Source of the DNA: Neobacillus novalis NBRC 102450
GTDB taxonomy: Bacteria; Bacillota; Bacilli; Bacillales; Cytobacillaceae
Length of the DNA stretch: 64,000 nt
Assembly: GCF_001591805.1 (NCBI RefSeq)
Contig: NZ_BCVP01000016.1
Span: 186,001-250,000 of the forward strand
Reading direction: 5' to 3'
A program made the translations under genes and the position numbers. Positions 8,729-17,107 of this stretch are shown here, one piece after another; the first letter of the stretch is position 1, and every line of letters begins with the position of its first letter. The notes beneath the pieces are model-generated. The model ran no database searches. It saw only the letters and a list, made by a program, of their open reading frames with translations, and was not told the DNA's origin.

Positions 8729-8977
8729 ATGCAAATTGAAGAGGGAACGAAATATCAAATTTCTCAAGGAGCCCAGGAAAATTTTAACTCCGCTGAATCG
8801 CTTACGGTGATTGCTTACAATGGAATTACGGTTCAGTTCACACTTGGAGAGGGTAAAGGCCATGGTTCAATGCCAATTGATCATTTATCCTATCTTCTAA
8901 AAAAATCAAACCTAACGCAAATACCAAATAAACGAGCCTTATTGCATATGGAAAACAATGATGAACAGATTGTTTAG
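8729..8977 (+). CDS. Hypothetical protein (82 aa)
   Basis: A small soluble protein with no recognised motif; it contains a beta-type stretch SLTVIAYNGITVQFTLGEG. AAAGGAGAGACGTA gives a strong ribosome site before the ATG, and a bidirectional terminator follows, so expression is likely. A perfect palindrome GTTACAGGTAAC lies at 8673-8684, about 45 bases before the start, and may be an operator. No family or function is recognised. Confidence 0.6.
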   Translation: MQIEEGTKYQISQGAQENFNSAESLTVIAYNGITVQFTLGEGKGHGSMPIDHLSYLLKKSNLTQIPNKRALLHMENNDEQIV

Positions 8978-9012
8978 TATCCTTTTTGACCGCCCATGTC
9001 CAGCCTAAAAAG

Positions 9013-9045
9013 AATTCCCAACCGCTTAATGGTTGGGAATTTTCG
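9013..9045. terminator. Bidirectional terminator
   Basis: AATTCCCAACC (9013-9023) pairs perfectly with GGTTGGGAATT (9031-9041). T-rich tracts lie on both sides in the respective strands, serving the two convergent genes. Confidence 0.85.
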
Positions 9046-9047
9046 TT

Positions 9048-9443
9048 TTAGTTAGAATCCGCTGGCTGGATACCCATAAATTCTCCATTCATAAAAACCG
9101 CCATTACGACAATTCCCTTGGAATTAGTAAAAGGAACACCAACCATTATTACACCATATACATTATGTTTCATAACTTCGATTTCATTTGCTCCATGCGA
9201 CTTATAGCCTTTATTTTTAAGGTCTTTTTTTTCATTCTTATACGCATCACTGCTTATTAAATTTGATACAATTTTATTTCTTTCAGCTCCAAAAAGTTGT
9301 GTAACATCGTGACAGCCACAATCGTCAGATTCGGTGCCTGCTGGTGAATCGGTTGGTGCCGCTGCCTTAGCCGTATTCCCGGTGGTCACGAACAACGTTA
9401 ATGCAATTAAGCCTCCACATAATACTGTTAAAAATTTCTTCAT
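9048..9443 (-). CDS. Small exported protein with CGC motif
   Basis: A 131-residue precursor. The N terminus MKKFLTVLCGGLIALTLFVT followed by AKAAAP is a signal peptide with an AxA-type cleavage site near residue 28. The mature part begins with an acidic linker and DDCGCHD, then LFGAERNKIVSNLISS, and ends in a beta-rich segment (VYGVIMVGVPFTN, IVVMAVFMNGEF). The frame opens 29 codons earlier, but the ATG at 9443 has AAAGGAGGAATACAG directly before it and starts the signal peptide. The overall plan resembles precursors of secreted antimicrobial peptides, though no C-terminal Cys-rich peptide is present. Role unknown. Confidence 0.7.
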   Translation of the reverse strand: MKKFLTVLCGGLIALTLFVTTGNTAKAAAPTDSPAGTESDDCGCHDVTQLFGAERNKIVSNLISSDAYKNEKKDLKNKGYKSHGANEIEVMKHNVYGVIMVGVPFTNSKGIVVMAVFMNGEFMGIQPADSN

Positions 9444-9552
9444 CTGTATTCCTCCTTTTTTTAAACTCCTATACTTGATTCTCTTTTTTACGACAATATC
9501 CTTCAAAAACTTTGGAAAAATTTCCGACAACTACCATAATTTATTACAATTT

Positions 9553-9565
9553 GGTGTCAGGCACC
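9553..9565. repeat. Palindrome GGTGTCAGGCACC
   Basis: An intergenic imperfect palindrome (GGTG, 5-base centre, CACC). The same 13-mer occurs at 11158-11170 inside the trhO gene. It resembles short palindromes scattered in Bacillus genomes; with two copies here the case is weak. Confidence 0.35.
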
Positions 9566-9612
9566 CTCGTTATTGGCGATTTTATACAAATTCGTGTCGA
9601 TAATGGTACAAG

Positions 9613-9657
9613 TATAAAAAAAGGCTGTCTCCCAAAAATTTGAGAAGGCAGCCTTTT
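9613..9657 (-). terminator. Terminator of the GH18 gene
   Basis: AAAGGCTGTCT pairs with the AGAAGGCAGCCTTT arm; on the minus strand a T-run follows the stem. It begins at the stop codon of the minus-strand GH18 gene. Confidence 0.8.
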
Positions 9658-9658
9658 T

Positions 9659-10837
9659 TTATTTATTTTTCTTCATCGTATAATATTTCACGGGATCATT
9701 ACTTGAATTTTTCAATTCCGCAGAAATAGTGCCGGTAAGACTGTGAGCTCCTTTTGCATCAAGCCCTGCTTCCCACAGCATCATCCCGCCGAAGCCATGA
9801 TTAAGCGCCAATTTTGTTTTCTTTTTCATTGTGGTTTCCCCATTATAATAATAGGTCGTCCCATTCATTTTTACTGTATCGCTGGCAGCATTTGCAGGAT
9901 TATTATTGATGATTGCTTCATAAGAAACCTGTTTTATTTTTGGATTCTCCGGCTGGGCATAAAGCGGAACACCCAAAACGAGTTTTTCCTTTGATAAATG
10001 GTTGGCCTCAAAATAGTTTGCCCAGTAACCTACAATTTTCTCTGTGTAGGGATAGGGGGATAAATTAGCAGCGTGGTAGCCGTCATCCCACTGACCATCA
10101 TAGGCCATGATGTTTACATGATCGACATGTTGAAACATGGCTGTTTCATAATTGACAAAACTGGTTTCGGTCAAGGTTACTGCATGAATTTTTGCATATA
10201 CGGCAACCGATAATTCCTTGTTTTTGGGATGAAGCTGTTCGCTTAGCTCTTTAGTGAAAGCGGCTAAGTTTGCAGCATCTTCTTTATTACGTGGATGCTC
10301 AAAGTCAATATCAATTCCGTCTACGTTCTCACGGTCTGCAAAACTAGTAAGCTCCTGAACAAGTTTTGCCCGGGTGGCAGAATTAGAAATCGCCGCCTTA
10401 AAATAAGGATACGATTCCCCGCCGTTTATGTGGAACCAGCCTCCAACACCAAGGATTACCTTTGTGTGATATTTCTTGGCAATTGCAACGGTGGCCCGTA
10501 AGTTTTTTAAGGCAGGATCGCCATTGAGCAAAATGCCGCCCTCCTTTGTAGGGTGGGCAAAGGAGAAAATGACGTGTGTCAGTTTGGCATACTCAATTCC
10601 GTTTGGGTCGCGGAAATCCTGAACATAAGCGATAAGAGCTTTTGAACGTGCTTTTTCGATTTCTGGCAAGGCTTTTTCTTCAGGTTTTAGTGCTGATTTA
10701 GGTGCATTTACTATATTTATAGATTTTGTATCATTATTTTCTGTTGCAATATTAGTAGAATATAATACTCCAGTTAAAATTCCTCCAATGAAGGTAATGA
10801 TAATTACCAAAGCAAAGAGGAGATTACGTTTGTTCAT
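9659..10837 (-). CDS. Glycoside hydrolase family 18 protein (chitinase-like), membrane-anchored
   Basis: A 392-residue GH18 protein with an N-terminal hydrophobic segment (residues ~8-28) that acts as signal or anchor, so it works outside the cell. The GH18 signatures are ILGVGGW near residue 130 and DGIDIDFE at 173-180, with catalytic acid Glu180. VNIMAYDGQ and MLWEAGLD are the later conserved segments. Substrates in this family are chitin, peptidoglycan or other GlcNAc polymers; no LysM or chitin-binding domain is present, so the substrate is not decided. It has its own terminator and stands alone between the small exported protein and trhO. Confidence 0.9.
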   Translation of the reverse strand: MNKRNLLFALVIIITFIGGILTGVLYSTNIATENNDTKSINIVNAPKSALKPEEKALPEIEKARSKALIAYVQDFRDPNGIEYAKLTHVIFSFAHPTKEGGILLNGDPALKNLRATVAIAKKYHTKVILGVGGWFHINGGESYPYFKAAISNSATRAKLVQELTSFADRENVDGIDIDFEHPRNKEDAANLAAFTKELSEQLHPKNKELSVAVYAKIHAVTLTETSFVNYETAMFQHVDHVNIMAYDGQWDDGYHAANLSPYPYTEKIVGYWANYFEANHLSKEKLVLGVPLYAQPENPKIKQVSYEAIINNNPANAASDTVKMNGTTYYYNGETTMKKKTKLALNHGFGGMMLWEAGLDAKGAHSLTGTISAELKNSSNDPVKYYTMKKNK

Positions 10838-11002
10838 AGACAGAATTCCTCCTCAATTGTCTTACTCATAAAAATTGTATCAGAAAAAACAGGTTTAATG
10901 GGTTGGTAATATCAACCTCTATGCTGGGGAAAGAAAAAAATTTGTGCAGCAGGCCGGATTTTTGATATAGTAAATAGGTTAATCATTAATTAAGAGGTGT
11001 AA

Positions 11003-11971
11003 GTGTTCATTATGAATCAAGAATATAGAGTGTTATTGTATTATAAATATGTCGTAATCGAGAATCCGGAAGAGTTTGCGAAAGAACATCTTCAAGTATG
11101 TAATGATTTCGGCTTAAAGGGTCGAATCATTATTGCGTCTGAAGGAATTAATGGAACGGTGTCAGGCACCATCGAACAGACGGACGCATATATGAAATAC
11201 ATGGAGGAGCATCCTCTGTTTGCTGGAACGATTTTTAAAATAGATGAAGCATCAGGGCATGCCTTCAAAAAAATGCGGGTACGTTTCAGACCTGAACTTG
11301 TTACCTTACGTTTGGAAGATGACGTTAATCCGAATGTTCTAACAGGTAAGCATTTGAAACCTAAAGAATTTTTCGAGGAAATGCAGAAAGAAGACACGGT
11401 GGTCATCGATGCCCGCAATGATTATGAATATGATTTGGGCCATTTTCGCGGTGCTGTTAGACCGGATATTTTGAACTTCCGCGATTTGCCAGACTGGATT
11501 CGAGAAAATAAACAGGCTTTCGAGGGGAAAAAGATTCTCACGTATTGTACGGGCGGCATTCGCTGTGAAAAATTTTCAGGCTGGCTTCTTCAAGAGGGCT
11601 ATGAAGATGTGTCACAGCTTGAAGGCGGGATTGTCACTTATGGGAAAGACCCCGAAGTTCAAGGGGATTTATGGGATGGACAGCTCTATGTGTTTGATGA
11701 ACGCATCAGTGTACCCGTAAATCGCAAAGAGAACGTAATTGTCGGGAAAGATTATTTTACAGGAGAACCATGCGAGCGTTATGTGAATTGTGCCAATCCG
11801 GCATGTAATAAAAAAATTATCTGTTCAGAAGAAAACGAACATAAACATTTACGCAGCTGTTCCCACGAATGCAGAGTTCATCCAAGGAATCGTTATATTG
11901 CTGAACATGGTTTAACTGAAGATGAGGTAAAGGAAAGATTAACGGCAATTGAGAAAGATTTAACCATATAA
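11003..11971 (+). CDS. trhO: tRNA uridine(34) hydroxylase TrhO (rhodanese domain)
   Basis: Oxygen-dependent hydroxylase that makes 5-hydroxyuridine at the wobble position of certain tRNAs. The 322-residue protein has the UPF0176 N-terminal domain ([10 protein letters not shown] near residue 47) and a rhodanese domain with catalytic Cys182 in CTGGIRC. A Cys-rich C-terminal part ([18 protein letters not shown], then CSHEC) probably binds metal. The start is either the GTG at 11003, with AAGAGG 5 bases away, or the ATG at 11012, with a longer gap; family proteins usually begin near the second. A strong terminator follows. Monocistronic. Confidence 0.93.
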   Translation: MFIMNQEYRVLLYYKYVVIENPEEFAKEHLQVCNDFGLKGRIIIASEGINGTVSGTIEQTDAYMKYMEEHPLFAGTIFKIDEASGHAFKKMRVRFRPELVTLRLEDDVNPNVLTGKHLKPKEFFEEMQKEDTVVIDARNDYEYDLGHFRGAVRPDILNFRDLPDWIRENKQAFEGKKILTYCTGGIRCEKFSGWLLQEGYEDVSQLEGGIVTYGKDPEVQGDLWDGQLYVFDERISVPVNRKENVIVGKDYFTGEPCERYVNCANPACNKKIICSEENEHKHLRSCSHECRVHPRNRYIAEHGLTEDEVKERLTAIEKDLTI

Positions 11972-11983
11972 GTAAGTTTAGGG

Positions 11984-12014
11984 AAGCAGGCCGGAAATAC
12001 GGCCTGCTTTTTCT
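11984..12014 (+). terminator. Terminator of trhO
   Basis: AAGCAGGCCG (11984-11993) pairs perfectly with CGGCCTGCTT (12000-12009); a T-run follows. Confidence 0.9.
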
Positions 12015-12109
12015 GTATATCACCCAATATTATGCAAAACTGATAGAGTATTAGCGGAATTTAATGTAGAATTAAGAATGTTAGAAAAATAAAGGAGCTA
12101 TCTATAGAG

Positions 12110-13330
12110 ATGAATAAAAAGGACAGCAGCGGGAAAAAAACGAGAAGAGAACGCCATCAATCGAAGGGGACTGTTCGGTTCGTAATCCTTGCGGTTATTT
12201 TGATCCTTGCCGGGAGTTTAATCTACGCTAACAAATTGAAATCAGAACATGTTTCTAGTAAAGTTTCTCAGGCTGCGGAAAAGGCAACAGAAAAGGTAAA
12301 GGAAGAGGAGCCGAAACAAGAGGTCGAAGTCGAAGAAAAACCAGAAATCCAACCGAAACCAGAAATAGAAACGATGATCAAAATAAGTGCAGCCGGGGAT
12401 TTTACGCTTGGAACCGATGAAAGTTTTACCTATAGCGATTCGTTTGTAAAGACGGCGTCTGTCAATGGTCTTCCCTATTTCGTTGAGGGCTTGGATAAAA
12501 TATTCTTAGAAGACGATTTTACGACCGTGAATTTAGAAACCACGCTCACAAATGCTACTCAAAAGGCCGAGAAAACATTTCGCTTTAAGGGTGACCCATC
12601 GTACGCCAAAATTCTAGTATTAGGCGGCATTGAAGCTGTAAATCTAGCAAACAATCATAGTCATGATTACCTGGAGAAGGGATACAATGACACGATTTCC
12701 GCATTAAAGAATCAAAATATCGGCTATTTTGGCTACGATCATCAGTATATTACGACCATCAAAGGGATTAAGGTCGGGGCTTTAGGATATGAAGGCTGGT
12801 CAGATACAAAAGAAATCCGTCAAAAGGTGGAACAGGATATAAAAAACCTAAGAAATCAAGGGGTACAGATTGTCCTTATTCACTATCACTGGGGAAATGA
12901 GAGCCAGTATGTCCCGAATGAATCTCAAAAATCGCTAGCCCACTTTACAATCGATAGCGGTGCAGACCTTATCCTTGGTCATCATCCCCATGTCGTCCAG
13001 GGAATAGAAGAATATAATGGGAAATTTATTGTCTATAGTTTGGGCAACTTTATGTTTGGCGGGAATCGAAACCCAAGGGACAAGGATACATATGTATTTC
13101 AACAAACATTCCAGTTGAAAAACGGTGTTCTCACCGATAAAAAGGAAATTAACGTTGTGCCATATTCGATTTCATCTGTTTCTTCTAGAAATAACTATCA
13201 ACCTACTAAATTAACAGGTGTTGAACAGGAGCGAGTGAAGAAAAAAATCATAGAAGGTTCTAACAAAATCAATGGTTCCGATTGGCTTGTCTATGAAAAC
13301 CAGCAAGAAGTAGTCCAAAAGGATGAATGA
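12110..13330 (+). CDS. CapA family protein (poly-glutamate capsule-type metallophosphatase fold)
   Basis: A 406-residue protein with a basic cytosolic start, one membrane segment (about residues 22-42), an acidic Lys/Glu/Pro-rich linker to about residue 90, and an extracellular CapA domain. Metal-site motifs are AAGDFTLG, NLETTLT, LANNHSHDY, HYHWGNE, GHHPHVVQG and YSLGNFMFG. CapA proteins are part of poly-gamma-glutamate synthesis or export, but no capB, capC or capE neighbours are here. A stand-alone extracellular hydrolase role is possible. A second CapA protein is encoded at 53800-54951. Confidence 0.88.
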   Translation: MNKKDSSGKKTRRERHQSKGTVRFVILAVILILAGSLIYANKLKSEHVSSKVSQAAEKATEKVKEEEPKQEVEVEEKPEIQPKPEIETMIKISAAGDFTLGTDESFTYSDSFVKTASVNGLPYFVEGLDKIFLEDDFTTVNLETTLTNATQKAEKTFRFKGDPSYAKILVLGGIEAVNLANNHSHDYLEKGYNDTISALKNQNIGYFGYDHQYITTIKGIKVGALGYEGWSDTKEIRQKVEQDIKNLRNQGVQIVLIHYHWGNESQYVPNESQKSLAHFTIDSGADLILGHHPHVVQGIEEYNGKFIVYSLGNFMFGGNRNPRDKDTYVFQQTFQLKNGVLTDKKEINVVPYSISSVSSRNNYQPTKLTGVEQERVKKKIIEGSNKINGSDWLVYENQQEVVQKDE

Positions 13331-13442
13331 AATAAACCACTGCTATTTTATTCATTAATTTTTTTATAACGATCTACGGTAAATATGTCAGAATAATGTT
13401 AAAATATGTTTTATTACTATTGTTTCTAGGAGGATTTCGGTT

Positions 13443-14360
13443 ATGGATACAAAGTTTAACAAACCAAAAGGTTTTGGGGAAATACTGGATCATACCTTTA
13501 GTTTAAGTAAAAATCGCTTTAAAGATTTTTTCTTAATATTACTCATTTTCATGGGACCCGTCTATTTGCTTCAAGCAATTATGCAGCTGGTTTCCGGGAC
13601 TAGCTTTTTTAGAGAGGTAGGAAGTGGGAATGCCTGGTTTGAGCAAATTCTCTCGAGTTTTACTGAAACCGGAACGATTGAGACGAGCGGCTTGGGTGCT
13701 GACATTGGCATCATAATAGTAGGATTGATTAGTGCTATTTTGGGTCCAGTGGCGGAGGCAGCCATCCTATTTGCCATCGCTAATATTCGGAAAAACGAAG
13801 AATATACCGTTGGTTCTGTCATTAAACAAGCGTTTTCGCGATTTTGGCCGATGATAGGAAGTAGTATTTTATTCGGAATTATCACGGTTATGATTATCCT
13901 TATTCCTATTATCCTCGTTACGGTAACGGCCATATTTGTTTTTCAGGCGAATCCCGTTTTAGGCGTTCTCGGGGCCATCGTGCTATTTTTAGGCTTTGCT
14001 GTCGGAATTGGACTGTTATTAACGCGCTGGAGCTTTTACTTTGCTTCCGTCGTGCTGGACAAGGATTCACCTGGATTAGATCGAAGCTGGAGGCTTTCCA
14101 GGAAACGTACTTGGGAATTGCTGGGTCTTTATATCGTCTTTTATTTAATTATTTCAGCGATTGGGTTCGCTGTCCAAATGACGTTTGGGCTCTTTTTAGG
14201 TAACAGTGTGTTGTTATCACTAATTTCAAATCTCGCCACCTTAATTACGACCATGATTTTCTCTGTTGGCTATGCTGTCATGTATCTTGATTTAAAAACG
14301 AGACATGAGGGTGAGGATTTAAAAGATATGATTGAGAATTACAACACAAAAACAATCTAA
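13443..14360 (+). CDS. Polytopic membrane protein of the MoxR/DUF58 cluster
   Basis: A 305-residue membrane protein with about six hydrophobic segments (starting near residues 23, 90, 135, 170, 225 and 255) and a Gly/Pro-rich first helix. The LDRSWRLSRKRTWELLGLY motif between helices resembles the membrane domain found in glycerophosphodiesterase-associated and related proteins. AGGAGGATTTCGGTT precedes the ATG. It is the first of five same-strand genes ending at 18419. Genes like this begin many DUF4129-MoxR-DUF58 operons. Molecular role unknown. Confidence 0.7.
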   Translation: MDTKFNKPKGFGEILDHTFSLSKNRFKDFFLILLIFMGPVYLLQAIMQLVSGTSFFREVGSGNAWFEQILSSFTETGTIETSGLGADIGIIIVGLISAILGPVAEAAILFAIANIRKNEEYTVGSVIKQAFSRFWPMIGSSILFGIITVMIILIPIILVTVTAIFVFQANPVLGVLGAIVLFLGFAVGIGLLLTRWSFYFASVVLDKDSPGLDRSWRLSRKRTWELLGLYIVFYLIISAIGFAVQMTFGLFLGNSVLLSLISNLATLITTMIFSVGYAVMYLDLKTRHEGEDLKDMIENYNTKTI

Positions 14361-14391
14361 ACTAAATACCTAAATAAGTTAGGTGAGGATT

Positions 14392-15048
14392 ATGCTTGAT
14401 GCTAATAAAGCAAGGGATGAACTGAAAGAGATATTAAATACAAAAGAATATCAAATTTATCACAATGATTCAAAAGGCTTGATTGAAACCTTATGGGAAA
14501 AAGCAAAAAAATGGATTGCCGAGCAGCTGATGAAATTATTTCCTTCCATGGAATCTGCCGGCAGTGCCTCGGGGCCAATTCTTATTGCGATTATTGTCGT
14601 GGTTATATTCTTTTTGGCCTTTGCTGCCATTTTTATGATTCGCAATCACAACCGAAATAAACTGTTGCATAACAAAAAGCCGCTTCAATCGATGAACGAA
14701 ATCAATTGGTCGTCCGAAAGGCATTTACAGGAGGCTAAAAAACAAGAAGGTATAGCAGAATACACCCTTGCTACCCGTCACCTGTTTTTAGCCCTGCTCC
14801 TTTATTTTCATGAAATGAATTGGCTTGAGGCACGGATTTGGAAAACAAATTGGGAGTATTATGAGGAACTCCTAAAAGTCAATCAACAATGGGCTGTAAA
14901 ATTTTATGATCTTGCAGCGTTCTTTGATGAAGTGACCTATGGTGAGCGAAAGGTTCAAGAAAGAGAATATCAACTTTTTCAAACGGAAGTAAGAAAAATG
15001 CTTGGGGAATATGAGCAAACACTTGGCAGGACGGAGGAGAACACTTGA
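14392..15048 (+). CDS. DUF4129 domain protein
   Basis: A 218-residue protein with one membrane segment (ILIAIIVVVIFFLAFAAIFMI, about residues 63-83). The C-terminal cytosolic domain is DUF4129-like, with EYTLATRHLFLALLLYFHEM and the later VTYGERKVQEREYQLF segment. A GTG opens the frame at 14383, but AGGTGAGGATT directly precedes the ATG at 14392. The stop overlaps the TTG start of the next gene by 4 bases, indicating coupling. DUF4129 proteins accompany MoxR and DUF58 proteins; their biochemical function is unknown. Confidence 0.8.
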   Translation: MLDANKARDELKEILNTKEYQIYHNDSKGLIETLWEKAKKWIAEQLMKLFPSMESAGSASGPILIAIIVVVIFFLAFAAIFMIRNHNRNKLLHNKKPLQSMNEINWSSERHLQEAKKQEGIAEYTLATRHLFLALLLYFHEMNWLEARIWKTNWEYYEELLKVNQQWAVKFYDLAAFFDEVTYGERKVQEREYQLFQTEVRKMLGEYEQTLGRTEENT

Positions 15049-16181
15049 AGAATCTTAAACCTAAGAGACAGGGATGGATTAGGCTGACTGTTCTGCTCCT
15101 CATTTTTATCCTGATTAGTTTATATGTTAGCTCACAAAAGCCAAAGCAATATCCAAATTATGTCTCAGGATCTCCTTCTCCAACTGGAGTGAAGGCATTT
15201 TATACATATTTTAAGAAGGAAGTTCATGTTAACAGCTGGACAGCAGACCCTAAGAAGCTGCCGAAACAAGGTGAAGAAAAACTTCTCGTTATGGTTGAAC
15301 CTTTTTTTATTCCGGATACGGAAGAAATGGAGGCCTATCAGGACTTCATGAAGGCCGGAAATACAATTCTCTTATTTAAATCCAATCCTAAAGGGATGTT
15401 TGATTTGGACACAGTTCCCGAACAAACGTCCCCCAATAATGAAGTAAAGTGGTATGGGAAAAATCAAGGAACTTATAAGGCCGAAATGAACTCTCCCATC
15501 CGCATAGTGACAAACAAGGATGACGTGGTTCTCCTTGATGATGCCGGCGGCAGTGCGATTGCGCTGAAACGACCCGTTGGAAAAGGACAATTGATTGTGG
15601 CGATTACACCAGAGTGGCTGACAAATGACAAACTGTTACAGGACGACAATTTACCACTTGTTCTCAACTTGTCCAATGAAGGAAAAGCGCCGACTGTTTT
15701 ATTTGATGAATATCTTCACGGCAGTCAGAATAGTTCATCGATTATGACAGTATACCCGATGTGGTTTTTACTGTTTATTCTCCAGGGAATCCTGCTTATG
15801 ATGCTTTGGCTGTGGTTCAAGGGAAAGCGGTTCGGACCACTGTTTGTTCCAAGGGAAGAGACGGTTCGTTTTAGCGATGAAGGAATTCGGGCGATCACTG
15901 CTTGGTATCTCCGCGGCAGACGTTACCACGATTCCTTATTGATTCAGGCTGACTATCTAAAATTATTGTTACAAGAGCGTTGGCGAATTCCATACCGGGT
16001 TGAATGGAGTGAGTTGTCTAGTTTCTTGGAGCGAAAAAACCGTGGGATGCAGGCAAATGAAATTCGCCCATTTTTAATTGGGTTGACCCATATACTTGAA
16101 AAAGAAAAAGTAAGCAAACAGGAATTTTTGCTTTGGTCCAGGAGGCTTGAGCAATTACGGAAAGAGGTGGAGGAAGGGTGA
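15045..16181 (+). CDS. DUF4350 domain protein
   Basis: A 378-residue protein with a signal-anchor helix (VLLLIFILISLYV) and the segment SPSPTGVKAFYTYFKK typical of DUF4350. A GATase-like middle portion follows, with VGKGQLIVAITPEWLTND and DEYLHG. A second membrane helix lies near residue 235 (WFLLFILQGILLMMLWLWF), and a cytosolic tail ends the protein. GGAGGAGAACAC precedes the TTG start at 15045. It overlaps both neighbours by 4 bases, so translation is coupled. DUF4350 proteins may present a ligand- or sugar-sensing domain outside the membrane; that is inference. Confidence 0.8.
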   Translation: MKNLKPKRQGWIRLTVLLLIFILISLYVSSQKPKQYPNYVSGSPSPTGVKAFYTYFKKEVHVNSWTADPKKLPKQGEEKLLVMVEPFFIPDTEEMEAYQDFMKAGNTILLFKSNPKGMFDLDTVPEQTSPNNEVKWYGKNQGTYKAEMNSPIRIVTNKDDVVLLDDAGGSAIALKRPVGKGQLIVAITPEWLTNDKLLQDDNLPLVLNLSNEGKAPTVLFDEYLHGSQNSSSIMTVYPMWFLLFILQGILLMMLWLWFKGKRFGPLFVPREETVRFSDEGIRAITAWYLRGRRYHDSLLIQADYLKLLLQERWRIPYRVEWSELSSFLERKNRGMQANEIRPFLIGLTHILEKEKVSKQEFLLWSRRLEQLRKEVEEG

Positions 16182-17107
16182 ACGAAGAATTAACATCCTT
16201 TTTAGAAAAATATGAGCAGCGGATTTTAGGTCAAAGTCTAAATCTAAGGCTCTTGCTATCGGCGATTTTGTCTGGGGGCCATGTCCTGCTCGAAGGGGTG
16301 CCAGGCACCGGAAAAACACAAATGGTACGAACGCTGGCCAGTCTGCTAGGCGGAGACTTTAATCGTATTCAATTTACGCCGGATCTGCTTCCAAGTGATA
16401 TTACCGGAAGCACGATTTACAATATGAAGGAAAGCAGCTTTCAAACCTTAAAAGGTCCGATTTTCACGAATATTCTTTTAGCGGATGAAATCAACCGGAC
16501 ACCGGCAAAGACCCAGGCAGCTCTACTTGAGGCAATGGAAGAAAAACAAGTCACAATCCAAGGTGAAACCTATCCATTGCCAGAGGTGTTTTTTGTAGTG
16601 GCAACCCAAAACCCAATTGAATTTGAAGGGACCTATCCACTGCCTGAAGCACAGCAAGATCGTTTTCTTTTTAAACTGTTCATTGATTTCCCTTCTTTTG
16701 AGGAAGAGAAAAATGTCCTGAGACAGGTAATTGAAAACAGTTTTGACGCAAAGATTGTTTCTACCATTCTTGATTTGGACAGTTTTATTTCGATAAGAAG
16801 AGAAATTGAAAGAGTCACTGTTGGCGAAAATGTCATCGATTATACGATGCAGATTGTCAGGAAAACGCGGGAATCAGAAGCGATTCGCTTTGGTGCAAGT
16901 ACAAGAGCAGGAATATCGATTGGAAAAGCGGCGCAAGCATGGGCATACATGAAAGGCCGGAATTATGTGACACCGGATGATATCAAAATGGTAGCCAAAC
17001 CGGCATTAAGACACCGTATTCAATTATCCCCGCATGTAGAATTGGAGGGTGCTACTGTTGACCAGATCATTGAAGAACTTGTGGGGTCGGTTCCTGTTCC
17101 AAGATAG
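16178..17107 (+). CDS. MoxR family AAA+ ATPase
   Basis: A 309-residue cytosolic ATPase, thought to act as a chaperone in assembling membrane or metal-containing complexes. Walker A is EGVPGTGKTQ around residues 39-48, Walker B is ILLADEINRTPAKTQAALLE, and sensor 1 lies in FVVATQNPIEFEGTYPLPEAQ, all diagnostic of MoxR. The GTG start overlaps the DUF4350 stop by 4 bases. The DUF58 gene begins inside its 3' end. Its place between DUF4350 and DUF58 genes is the standard arrangement for this subfamily. Confidence 0.92.
   Translation: MNEELTSFLEKYEQRILGQSLNLRLLLSAILSGGHVLLEGVPGTGKTQMVRTLASLLGGDFNRIQFTPDLLPSDITGSTIYNMKESSFQTLKGPIFTNILLADEINRTPAKTQAALLEAMEEKQVTIQGETYPLPEVFFVVATQNPIEFEGTYPLPEAQQDRFLFKLFIDFPSFEEEKNVLRQVIENSFDAKIVSTILDLDSFISIRREIERVTVGENVIDYTMQIVRKTRESEAIRFGASTRAGISIGKAAQAWAYMKGRNYVTPDDIKMVAKPALRHRIQLSPHVELEGATVDQIIEELVGSVPVPR

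Noticed and set aside
12110..13330. Part of a capBCA-type poly-glutamate capsule operon
   Set aside because: Neither CapA-like gene has capB, capC or capE next to it, so capsule synthesis is not supported.
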